In this document: in pieces, positions 7,201 through 15,053 of the stretch | Numbering within the stretch: the first letter of the stretch is position 1 | Layout: each line of letters starts with the position of its first letter | DNA from: Euryarchaeota archaeon UBA250 | Lineage (GTDB): Archaea > Thermoplasmatota > Poseidoniia > Poseidoniales > Thalassarchaeaceae | Length of the DNA stretch: 21,709 nucleotides | Reading direction: 5' to 3' | Assembly: GCA_002504845.1 (NCBI GenBank) | Contig: DATW01000061.1 | Coordinates: 1-21,709, forward strand | Program-made: the position numbers and the translations under genes | The notes under the pieces: model-generated | What the model saw: only the letters and a program-made list of their open reading frames with translations | Databases searched by the model: none | Told to the model about the DNA's origin: nothing

Positions 7201-10200
7201 TAGCAAGGGCCAGTGTTGTGCCGTAAAGTGCTATGTCGTTCACGTATGAGTCCATGGCGGAATCGTATGCTCTTACATCGTGATCGACGACTCCGATTAT
7301 ATTGAAGCCGTTTCCTGCTGCGACTATTCTTGTGCCATCTGAAAGCATGGAAGTTACGGGCCATGACTGCATAGAGCCGGCGGCGGCGCCTACCTCCATC
7401 GAATATGACGATGCATTGTAATGGTATATTGGACCGGTGTCAGTAGCGATATGGATGCCCCAATTGTCTGAAGCTAATGCTAACACCTCATTGTCCGGAA
7501 GCATATCAAGAGGATAGTCCCTCAACATAGTCTCATTGTCTATCGACCACGAAGAAATCCACGGCCTCGAGTTGCCAAACCCTGAATGAGATGCTAGAAG
7601 CACCCGTGGCTGACTTAACTGGACTGTGCTCCCATCGGGAAGTGTGAAGTTCCCACTAGATGCGGGAGCTATGGTGAAATCAGCGACTGCAGTGGACATC
7701 AGCCCCTCGACCTGAGTCACTCTCGCTGCGACTGAGGCGTTGCCGCTGGGGTCTGAAACAAAAGAGATGCCGCCTGGGCCGCTTACTACGAGTACATCTC
7801 CGTAGGGAGTAGCAGTCACCCATTCCAATTTCTGTGCGTTAGAAGGTAGGCCGTCATAGGATGTGATGGGATCGAGCCATTGTGAAGTTGACTCGTCGTA
7901 TCTTCCAATGCCAACAGAAGTGGCTATGTGCGTCACATTACCTATGCGTTCGAAATCTCCAATATTGTTAGATGGCAATGCCGCCAGCAAGGCGGGCTCA
8001 TCCCATATTCTGGTTGCAATGTCTATCGGTTGGAAGCCTGAGGCTGCATCGAAAATACTGGTGAGTCCCACATAGAGGTTATTTCCGTCGATGTGCATCC
8101 CATCCATAGAGCCGTGAACTGAGCCCGGATGCGTTCTTCTCTGGCTTGTGGTCAAATCAATTTTTATCAATCCTTGATAGGTAGTGGTTACCCACAACAT
8201 ATTGCCATCTAGAAGCATGTCAACGATGATATCGTCATTGAAATTGAATGCCCTGACCCATGAAACGTTTCCAGCCGTATCCAAATCGCCTTCAAGGATT
8301 GTCTCGCCATAACCCGAATTTCCTTGCCATTGGGCAGATGGGCCTATCGCAGCCCATACTTTCGTACCATTGGAGACGAATTCGACTACATTGCCAGAAG
8401 GAAGGAGATACAGCTCGTCGTACCCTCCTTGAATCAAGCCAGTTGGATCTAGTCGATCGACCCTGTTGATTCCGGAGTTTTCACCAGAACGCCCTATTGC
8501 ATATGCAGAATCAGATAGGGGAGGTGCTCGGGCGATCGAGCTCCCATCCATTCCGGCGCCAAGGACTGTGCCCGTTTGGAATGCGCTGCCAGAAGTCTCG
8601 ACCCTGGATATGCCTCCTTGATCCACATGACTTGCTATCAGAAGGTCATCGTCGTGCAGCAAACCCCCAGGGAAGACCGGTTCAATTGCTATTCCATCTG
8701 ATGGGAGTATGGTTGATTCAAATGAAGTGGTGGAATACGAGTACCTATCGATCCCGACATTGTCGGTATCGAATGCAACATACACCATTGGATGAGCCTC
8801 GTCACAAGCGACCGCTCTTGGATCTGAATCTGAAAGATCTGAATTATCCCATGAGTCGATCCATTCATCCGTTACACTATTTCCATCATGATCTTCGTAA
8901 TCATATCTCGCGACGAAGCCCGGGGACCACCATGCCACTTGACCGAATGCCACATGTACAATTCCGTCACAAAGATTGAGATCAGCCGGATATGCGAAAG
9001 AACCGAGGCTGTTGGCAGAATAAACAGACCACTGATCTTGTGTACTATTCCACATTGAGACGTCTGCTGAACCACCTTGGTATGTCCCAATCCAAAGATC
9101 GTCTCCAACAGTCAGCATCGAATAGACCTCATCATCAACATTTGCCGGCATCCCAGATCCAGGAGTCCATGGAGTGAGGAATGTGGAGTTGTTGGTATCC
9201 CACCTCAGTATTCCGTCCATGGAAGCGAAGAGATGCACGTCGCCCATGGATTCCATACCCCTTATTGGTCCGGGTATGTCATCCCACTCGTCGAGCAAGA
9301 GCATGTTGGAAGCATTGTAGCGTCGCAGCACAGACTCGCCATAAGAAACCCAGAATTCACATCCATTGGATGCATTTGGGAAGCAATCTCCCAGGAATTG
9401 GGCATTGACCCTCTCGATATTCCCAGTAGTTCCTAAAGGATCTACCCACGATGAAGATGTTATGTTCCATCTTGCGATGTCCCCTGAGCCTGCGGATCCA
9501 CCCCAGCCCTGAGTTTCTGTAACACTCAGCCAGAGTTGATCTTGTATCAATTCCATGCCTCGTATCTGACCATTATATCCGAGGCTGTCTGTAGTATCTA
9601 TCTCACTCAGAGACGCGTTACTGGTGAGATTGATTCGTGCTATGCTATCTCTGCTCTGCCACCACTGATTCCCTTGAGTGATTTGCTGATAATGCAAAAT
9701 ATCCTGATGGACAGCGATTGCGGCTGGTGGTTGATTGGGGAGTGTTGGGCCGTTGGAATTTGTTCCTAGATCCCAGTCAATTAGAGTGGACCCGTTGGCT
9801 GCATCGATTAACACCAGACCAAAATATCCCCCTGCCCAGATGGTGCCTGGATCTTGCCCCTCAACAAGCATGGTGATGTACTCATTCTCAATCACGCCAG
9901 ATGTGCCATCCCAAGTGCTGAGCCATTCCTCATTTATCAGATCGTATCGGGCAATTCCGGTTTCTTCGACGCCGAGATAGAGAGTCGTGTCGATTTGAAC
10001 AACGTCTGTCTGCTCCGAGTCTGCAGCCGCAGTCCAGACATCGACCACTATGCCATTCAAAGTATCAATGATCCCTACCCCCTCGGAAGTTCCCGCGTAG
10101 AGACGGTTCGCTTCCAGCATGGAGACGCTCCCGACGAAACGGGAGGGGAGGCCGTCGTCCTCGCTCCAACAACCGACTAAATTGAATGTCCAATCCCACA

Positions 10201-12643
10201 TGCAAGCGCCCCGGTTTGTGCCCATGTACACTCCATCGGCGTCACTAGATGCCTCGAAGAATTGGTATGGATCGTTATTTCTGCCAGGTATGGATGTTGG
10301 GAATATTGACCATGAAGGAGAATAATAATCGGAGCCGTCCCATGAGGCAGCGATTCCTGGATCCCAGAAAGAAGGTCCCTCTGTTGCGATCGTGATACCG
10401 CCATTTGCATCGGCGTGTATGTCATTCACATCGTCATCGGGAAGTGTGCCACTAGCCTCGTCCCATATGTGCAAGACTTCGCCTGTGAATCGGTCCAAGA
10501 TTATGATGCCGAATCCCTTGAGCCCTAGGAAAATTGTGTCATCAGGGGGGTAGTATGCTATTGGAGCATTCTCGACATCGTCAACTCCGAGTGACCTCCA
10601 AGACGACAGTACTGTTTCGGTTGGGATTTCGATTCGGATTACACCGGCGTCATTGGTCCCAATGTAAACTATGTCCGACCTTACAGCCATCGAGGTGAAT
10701 TCAAGGGAGTCGAGTCCTGAATCCTCGTCGAAGAATGCATAATCATCAATGTTCGAAGTGTTCCCGATTGCTATGCCATAGCCAGGCATTGAGACTATTA
10801 CATCCCCCGTATTTTCATTGAATAACATCGATGATATCTCCGATGCGTCTGATCCGGCTACCGTACCCGTCATTTGGCCCGAGGTTGGATCTAGAAGGAT
10901 GATCCCGTGGCCTGATGTCGATGCCAGCACCTGTCCTGAATCGATTTGTATTATGTCGGTTATCTGAGAGTCTATGCCTTCTGATGAGTAATCGATTAGA
11001 CCCAGCCATCTCTTAGATTCCGAGTCGAAGCGATCGATTCCACTGCCTCCGGCAAACCATGCCTGCTCACCTGAAGTTGTGGAAACGATTGAAACTACTT
11101 CAGGCTGCAAAATCGATGGTCCGCTGGCGATTTCAAGAGGGGCTGAGGTAATCATATCGATAATTATTGCAAGAGACCCTGACCCATCTGAAGCAACGAT
11201 TCTTTGACTGACTTCAGGCCATGGAAACACGATGTCGAATTGGTCTAGATCGGCCTGATCAGGTGTTATATCGTCCACGAATGTCATTGTCTCTGTGTCG
11301 AAGCTATGAATCATTGATGGCGTGGATATGTAAGTCGTGTTGTCGATAGTAATCAGGTTATCGACATCATTGGAGTTGAGCCAGTTGGAGGTGGTCCACG
11401 GCGAGAGCCATGAGTTGGATGGGAGATGATGTCGATCTACGCCGCCTTCGCCCGCTACTAGGATCTGTTCATCCATCATCTCGATTGATGAAATCGAGTC
11501 GGAGCGAATAGTGGTTGTAACGCCCGGTTCTGTTGAATGGTATGTGGTATTTGACCATAGTATGTCCACCATACTTTCATCTTCTGAGCGTTCTAGAATG
11601 ATCAGACCATCGCCATCTGTTCCAAGATACACTGTATCAGAAGTAGCGTATACAGAAGAAAATGGAGCTTGTGATGGATTTGAATTGCAGAGATCGTAGA
11701 ATGACCAATTGTTGAATGACGTATTGACTGCTCTCCAAAAAAGATCACACCCATGTGCTATCCAAGTTGAATCATCTTCGATGACAGAAACATATGATGG
11801 AAGCGCATGATCCCATACCCCTGGGGACATTGCGCCCGTTCCTTGTGCTGACAAGTTGTACTCTCCGATAAGGTCAAAATTGCTCAATTGGTACACCAAC
11901 AACATTCCTGATTCGGTGATTGCCATGATTCGATCTTCAGAATGTATGACTTTGACAGAACGTGCATTGATGGATTCGATGTGCACTATTGGCGATGTGA
12001 CGGTCTCATCGATAACTAGCAGATCGTCATCCACCAAAATAATCAGTCGTCCTGAATTAGAATCTACAGTCGTATCGTGTATCGTTATCTCGGGGTTTGA
12101 GGGAGATAGTCGTGGTGATGCGGGTCGTAATGCTTCGATTACTAAATCTGTTAAGACTGCTCCAGAAGGAAGTAAAAACCCACTCCCTGCATACGCATAC
12201 GGGTCAAGAGTGTCGTCGATAACGGTTTGAGGGGAATATTGTTGATTACATCCGAAGCCCCCTATTCCACTGCCATCAAATATCTCCTGATTGGCATCGA
12301 CGAGTGTGAGTATGGGGTTTGTCGCACATACTCCTGCTGATCCGTTTACTCTTATCTCGAAAGTGAGGTTCTCGATGGAGGCCCCCGGGGGATGATCGAT
12401 TATTGTAGTGGAAAGACTGGTCGATTCTGAGCCAACCTCTATCCAATCCGTATCGACGGTTCCGGAAGAACCCCAAGTTCCATCCGAGATATTCATTGAT
12501 ACGGATTCGTCAGTCATGTCCAAAGACGCTGACCACGGCATGGAAATCATTAGAATAACAATTGAAAAGGCCGTGTAAGTGTGCCTTTTCGGCGCGCGCA
12601 TCATGCTCGATCGCCGCCTCATAGATTCAGTTGCCTTCATCAT
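4232..12643 (-). CDS. Giant surface protein: beta-propeller repeats, six fibronectin-III-like modules, C-terminal anchor and acidic cytoplasmic tail
   Basis: The product has 2803 aa. A basic N-terminus and hydrophobic core (about 24-41) form a signal peptide. Residues about 45-190 are a beta-rich domain with Cys106 and Cys132. From about 185 to 1830 runs a long series of propeller-blade motifs such as VYLGTDGDGLIIL, VYIGTNDAGVIRI, LYAGTSEGVGIID and LWIGTYQGG, resembling two-component-regulator propeller (Reg_prop) or PQQ-like blades. If spacing is about 45 residues this would be some 35 blades, or several propellers. Six fibronectin-III-like modules start near 1965, 2090, 2200, 2320, 2458 and 2580, with the typical early Trp (LLVEWQL, LQVSWDE, IDVVWTR, IMLSWSE) and a later Tyr in most. 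A membrane helix spans about 2707-2727, followed by RSRR and a 75-residue tail rich in Glu and Asp. Many N-x-S/T sequons suggest a glycosylated ectodomain. The role could be adhesion, polymer binding or sensing; none is proven. Start choice is uncertain (also Met8, Met14 or Met15). Confidence 0.93.
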   Translation of the reverse strand: MMKATESMRRRSSMMRAPKRHTYTAFSIVILMISMPWSASLDMTDESVSMNISDGTWGSSGTVDTDWIEVGSESTSLSTTIIDHPPGASIENLTFEIRVNGSAGVCATNPILTLVDANQEIFDGSGIGGFGCNQQYSPQTVIDDTLDPYAYAGSGFLLPSGAVLTDLVIEALRPASPRLSPSNPEITIHDTTVDSNSGRLIILVDDDLLVIDETVTSPIVHIESINARSVKVIHSEDRIMAITESGMLLVYQLSNFDLIGEYNLSAQGTGAMSPGVWDHALPSYVSVIEDDSTWIAHGCDLFWRAVNTSFNNWSFYDLCNSNPSQAPFSSVYATSDTVYLGTDGDGLIILERSEDESMVDILWSNTTYHSTEPGVTTTIRSDSISSIEMMDEQILVAGEGGVDRHHLPSNSWLSPWTTSNWLNSNDVDNLITIDNTTYISTPSMIHSFDTETMTFVDDITPDQADLDQFDIVFPWPEVSQRIVASDGSGSLAIIIDMITSAPLEIASGPSILQPEVVSIVSTTSGEQAWFAGGSGIDRFDSESKRWLGLIDYSSEGIDSQITDIIQIDSGQVLASTSGHGIILLDPTSGQMTGTVAGSDASEISSMLFNENTGDVIVSMPGYGIAIGNTSNIDDYAFFDEDSGLDSLEFTSMAVRSDIVYIGTNDAGVIRIEIPTETVLSSWRSLGVDDVENAPIAYYPPDDTIFLGLKGFGIIILDRFTGEVLHIWDEASGTLPDDDVNDIHADANGGITIATEGPSFWDPGIAASWDGSDYYSPSWSIFPTSIPGRNNDPYQFFEASSDADGVYMGTNRGACMWDWTFNLVGCWSEDDGLPSRFVGSVSMLEANRLYAGTSEGVGIIDTLNGIVVDVWTAAADSEQTDVVQIDTTLYLGVEETGIARYDLINEEWLSTWDGTSGVIENEYITMLVEGQDPGTIWAGGYFGLVLIDAANGSTLIDWDLGTNSNGPTLPNQPPAAIAVHQDILHYQQITQGNQWWQSRDSIARINLTSNASLSEIDTTDSLGYNGQIRGMELIQDQLWLSVTETQGWGGSAGSGDIARWNITSSSWVDPLGTTGNIERVNAQFLGDCFPNASNGCEFWVSYGESVLRRYNASNMLLLDEWDDIPGPIRGMESMGDVHLFASMDGILRWDTNNSTFLTPWTPGSGMPANVDDEVYSMLTVGDDLWIGTYQGGSADVSMWNSTQDQWSVYSANSLGSFAYPADLNLCDGIVHVAFGQVAWWSPGFVARYDYEDHDGNSVTDEWIDSWDNSDLSDSDPRAVACDEAHPMVYVAFDTDNVGIDRYSYSTTSFESTILPSDGIAIEPVFPGGLLHDDDLLIASHVDQGGISRVETSGSAFQTGTVLGAGMDGSSIARAPPLSDSAYAIGRSGENSGINRVDRLDPTGLIQGGYDELYLLPSGNVVEFVSNGTKVWAAIGPSAQWQGNSGYGETILEGDLDTAGNVSWVRAFNFNDDIIVDMLLDGNMLWVTTTYQGLIKIDLTTSQRRTHPGSVHGSMDGMHIDGNNLYVGLTSIFDAASGFQPIDIATRIWDEPALLAALPSNNIGDFERIGNVTHIATSVGIGRYDESTSQWLDPITSYDGLPSNAQKLEWVTATPYGDVLVVSGPGGISFVSDPSGNASVAARVTQVEGLMSTAVADFTIAPASSGNFTLPDGSTVQLSQPRVLLASHSGFGNSRPWISSWSIDNETMLRDYPLDMLPDNEVLALASDNWGIHIATDTGPIYHYNASSYSMEVGAAAGSMQSWPVTSMLSDGTRIVAAGNGFNIIGVVDHDVRAYDSAMDSYVNDIALYGTTLALATDQGVLAYRPYWTLEQVYVDEYARAENLDLTILGATTDITDQTRPGNDIEIQSGLIVPDHSSSTGQIQYYGAIPFSWHPAVFTSLSSSQPIWSTTKELNYTGSWNLSTQTGLQQLLQLAVDNAGTPSDANWEFALSPPDSGKIEIRMTYDWIRQEIPTSITLLTDRPNDAGDGLTVNWAISEDPSFVSYDIFLWDMASNGWDSDNLEANGIPQTASTPILSISDLQTLGATFETAYLDDTVQPIQPGHEYGAAISIRYPDGSMGPISVYNGSALAVDNIPDPPSSLYASPFGFSGGSLLVEWQLCTDLDSHSTRIWHSTVEIEDVNAIPTSVDVSMALGNQTIIDVPPATPIWLAASCVDLAGQYEQDNPTLFGPIVAAGGLDDSIPPARVSGVEASDLPFDDGGYLQVSWDENEEEDCVFYSIHVLPASGFSPPTSAEGWPMAAIVPGCGNTSAIIGGPDGTPLQNSIRYWVAVIAFDDWGNGDLNNILPDDATPYDNLGAEGPEPPRLTDVDAFDHPSDDGTAIDVVWTRSDVPDFAFYTIWVSEHPLDDVTSLWFFCSDDPSSCGLSVIEQRQIGGSSRIEIKIDEALYGSTLTDSTSSEIIPEIPLYVAVTVHDLSGNVFVDQLETAIALPLSNMGDSEPPLRIPAPTLIDRDPDHGDGMFVVFEPSTSPDIMSYEIYAVTDSPFLLDNIATLEPSLTLSRDSSGPVLVEFSSNPDGYSEMVPDRRYFVAVVARDSSGNAWETGLESSDIVLRDELGLDPCPACPDVAGLTAAWNPAGSRIMLSWSESADDDIVGYHVYVSTSAFSDVRDAAVVALDRASTELSFDNIDSESLNRSLTHYIEVVAFDGEKFTYRASPVMVPPWVDQTGIQDDDEAGGSTFVDRLVDGELNILLATMAISMAAIGAAFALRSRRSSGSEIWEISTREVEIDSLFDEEIEQEIQSIEQSSELEATPLSESLEPQRGPIETDVIDELEDLARDIDDLF

Positions 12644-12770
12644 CCCATAATTAAGAGGACTCGTTGATGTTCGGAAAGAGCTCTGTACCTAATATTGGCG
12701 TAAACAGGTGAATTAAGTAAAGGATACCATCATAGCGATGAGGGCTTCCGGTATTCGTTGGGGTGCAAGT
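12644..12770. promoter_or_regulatory. Divergent intergenic region between the giant surface-protein gene and maeB
   Basis: The two genes are transcribed away from each other across this gap, so promoters for both must lie here or inside the 5' ends. AT-rich patches GAATTAAGTAAAGG (about 12710-12723), TAATATT (about 12690-12696) and TTAATTATGG on the minus strand are TATA-box candidates. None matches the archaeal consensus well enough to name. Confidence 0.4.
12760..12765 (+). promoter_or_regulatory. Shine-Dalgarno-like GGGGTG deciding the maeB start
   Basis: GGGGTG lies 5 bases before the ATG at 12771 and matches the GGTG core of the archaeal Shine-Dalgarno. It favours 12771 over the in-frame ATG at 12738. 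Confidence 0.5.
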
Positions 12771-15053
12771 ATGCAGGACGACCGTCTGCGCGAAGAAGCT
12801 CTGGATTATCATAGGCTCCCAACGCCCGGTAAACTCAGCACGAAGCCTAGCAAGCCACATTCAACCGCTCATGAATTGTCTCTCGCATACTCCCCGGGTG
12901 TTGCGTATCCATGCCTTGAAATCAGCGAGGATGAGGAGCTTGCGTTTTCATACACCTCGAAGGGGAATCTTGTGGGCGTTATCAGCAATGGGACTGCCGT
13001 ACTCGGGCTGGGCGATATCGGAGCCATAGCCGGGAAGCCTGTGATGGAAGGGAAGGGGCTCTTGTTCAAGTCGTTCGCAGACATAGATGTGTTTGACATA
13101 GAAGTTGATCGGACCTCTGTTGATGAATTCGTAGAAGCTGTGAAGGCCATAGCACCTACGTTCGGCGGCATAAATCTGGAAGACATCAAGGCCCCGGAAT
13201 GCTTTGAAATCGAGCGTCGTCTAAAAGATGAATTGGATATACCCGTGATGCATGATGATCAGCATGGGACCGCTATAATAAGCGGGGCTGCTTTGATCAA
13301 TGGGCTTGATGTTGTAGGGAAAAATATCGATGATGTGACTGTTGTTATCTCTGGCGCTGGTGCCTCTGCCATATCCTGTGCAAGGCACTATCTCCGCCTT
13401 GGTGTCAATCGAAACAATATTCTGATGTGTGATTCAAAGGGTCTACTAACCAAATCAAGAGCGGCGAAAGGAGAATTGAACGAATACAAAATGGAATTCG
13501 TAAATGACAGAGAAGATTGCTCTCTTGGAGATGTCATGGTTGGAGCGGATGTATTTCTTGGATTGTCCAAGGGAGGTGTCGTGAATGGCGAAATGGTTGC
13601 TTCTATGGCTGATAAGCCCCTAATATTCGCTCTGGCCAATCCAGACCCGGAGATTCTTCCAGAAGATGTGCGTGCTGTTCGTGATGATGCGATAATAGCG
13701 ACAGGGAGAAGCGATTACCCCAACCAAATCAACAATGTTCTCGGGTTTCCCTACATATTCAGAGGTGCGCTCGATGTTAGAGCAACTAGCATCACAGAGA
13801 AAATGAAGATGGCTGCCACGATGGCTCTCTCGCGATTAGCAAAAGAGGCTGTTCCGGATGATGTTCTGGAAGCTTATGAGGGAGTTAGCATACAATATGG
13901 CCCTGACTATCTCATCCCCAAACCATTCGATGCTCGTGTCTTAATCTGGGAAGCCTCGGCAGTAGCCCAGGCTGCAGTAGACGAGGGGGTTTCAAGGATT
14001 GATCCAGATTCATTCGATTTGCAGACGTACAGAGAGCAACTTGAAAGTCGTCTTGGCCTTACCCGTTCAGTCATGCGGTCCGTCATTAACAGAGCCAAGC
14101 GTGATCTTCAGAGGATTGTGTTCTCAGAAGGTGAAGACCCCACCATAATCAAAGCAGCCTCGCATTGCATACGTGAGAAAATTTGCATTCCAATATTGCT
14201 TGGCCAGGTAGAAAGGATTCACTCGGCTATTACTGATATGGGCCTTGATTTTGAATGTGAGATTATTGATCCCAGATACGACGAGAGGCGTCGTGGCGAT
14301 TATGCTGATGAGCTTCATGATCTACGAGGCAGGAGGGGGATTAGCCGATTAGATGCAATTGAACTCCTCAAACAACCCACCTGGTTTGCGCCGATGATGG
14401 TAAGGAAAGGCGATGCTGACGGATACCTGGGGGGTGTGAGTCACAATTATCCCGACATAGTCAAACCTTGCTTGAAAATTATAGGCACATCTGGAGACGC
14501 TCATAGAGTCGTAGGCTCCTACATGATGACTGTTGGGGGGCAGGTCATGTTCATTGGAGACGCAACAATAAACATCAACCCTGACGCCCGGACTCTGGCT
14601 GAGATTGCTGTTAGAACGGCGAGTGTCGCGAAGCGGTTCGGTGTGAAGCCAAAAGTAGCTATGCTATCGTTCTCCAATTTCGGTTCTAGCGGTGAGTTGC
14701 GAAGCACGCGCATAGAGGAGTCGATCAAAATGGCTAGAGAAATTGATCCTGACCTCATTATCGATGGTCCTATGCAAGCAGACACGGCACTAGTTCCTGA
14801 GCAGCAATCCGATTTTCCTTTTATGTCATTCAAGGGTCCTGCTAATGTCCTGATATGCCCCAGTCTAGCGTCTGCGAACATAGCCTACAAACTTCTACAG
14901 AGGCTCGCTGGAGCTGAGATGACTGGGCCCATATTGGATGGTCTTTCCAGACCTGCACATGTGCTTCAGCGAGGGGATAGCGTCAGGGAAGTGGTCCATA
15001 TGGCTGCTATCTGCGCTGTCGATGCCCAGAGAATGTCCTCTCAGAGACTTTGA
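12771..15053 (+). CDS. maeB: NADP-type malic enzyme with C-terminal phosphotransacetylase-like domain
   Basis: From the ATG at 12771 the protein has 760 aa, close to E. coli MaeB (759 aa), and begins MQDDRLREEALDYHR like other family members. It decarboxylates malate to pyruvate and reduces NAD(P). The malic domain shows the catalytic Tyr in LAYSPGVAYP (about 38-47), the catalytic Lys in LLFKSFADID (Lys100), and metal-binding acids in INLEDIKAPE and MHDDQHGTA. The Rossmann motif is ISGAGASA (about 193-200). From about residue 440 a phosphotransacetylase-like domain begins (RIVFSEGED near 448) and runs to the end. At the position of the catalytic Ser-Arg of active phosphotransacetylases the sequence reads VLQRGD (731-736), so the Ser is replaced by Gln733. 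As in other MaeB proteins, this domain is probably regulatory (acetyl-CoA sensing) rather than an active transferase. An upstream ATG at 12738 would add 11 residues. The 3' end overlaps pckA. Confidence 0.95.
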   Translation: MQDDRLREEALDYHRLPTPGKLSTKPSKPHSTAHELSLAYSPGVAYPCLEISEDEELAFSYTSKGNLVGVISNGTAVLGLGDIGAIAGKPVMEGKGLLFKSFADIDVFDIEVDRTSVDEFVEAVKAIAPTFGGINLEDIKAPECFEIERRLKDELDIPVMHDDQHGTAIISGAALINGLDVVGKNIDDVTVVISGAGASAISCARHYLRLGVNRNNILMCDSKGLLTKSRAAKGELNEYKMEFVNDREDCSLGDVMVGADVFLGLSKGGVVNGEMVASMADKPLIFALANPDPEILPEDVRAVRDDAIIATGRSDYPNQINNVLGFPYIFRGALDVRATSITEKMKMAATMALSRLAKEAVPDDVLEAYEGVSIQYGPDYLIPKPFDARVLIWEASAVAQAAVDEGVSRIDPDSFDLQTYREQLESRLGLTRSVMRSVINRAKRDLQRIVFSEGEDPTIIKAASHCIREKICIPILLGQVERIHSAITDMGLDFECEIIDPRYDERRRGDYADELHDLRGRRGISRLDAIELLKQPTWFAPMMVRKGDADGYLGGVSHNYPDIVKPCLKIIGTSGDAHRVVGSYMMTVGGQVMFIGDATININPDARTLAEIAVRTASVAKRFGVKPKVAMLSFSNFGSSGELRSTRIEESIKMAREIDPDLIIDGPMQADTALVPEQQSDFPFMSFKGPANVLICPSLASANIAYKLLQRLAGAEMTGPILDGLSRPAHVLQRGDSVREVVHMAAICAVDAQRMSSQRL
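15041..15053. other. 13-base tail-to-tail overlap of maeB and pckA
   Basis: The maeB stop (TGA ending at 15053) and the pckA stop (minus strand, 15041-15043) cross, so the last codons of each gene are read on opposite strands of the same 13 bases. No bidirectional terminator fits between them; each transcript must extend into the other gene. Confidence 0.9.

Noticed and set aside
8497..8979. 160-codon plus-strand frame inside the giant gene
   Set aside because: It is antisense to continuous propeller repeats; composition rich in His, Arg and Pro is typical of a shadow frame.
4232..12643. A hybrid two-component sensor, because of the Reg_prop-like propeller
   Set aside because: No histidine kinase, receiver or DNA-binding domain follows; the C-terminal side is FN3 modules, an anchor and a short acidic tail.
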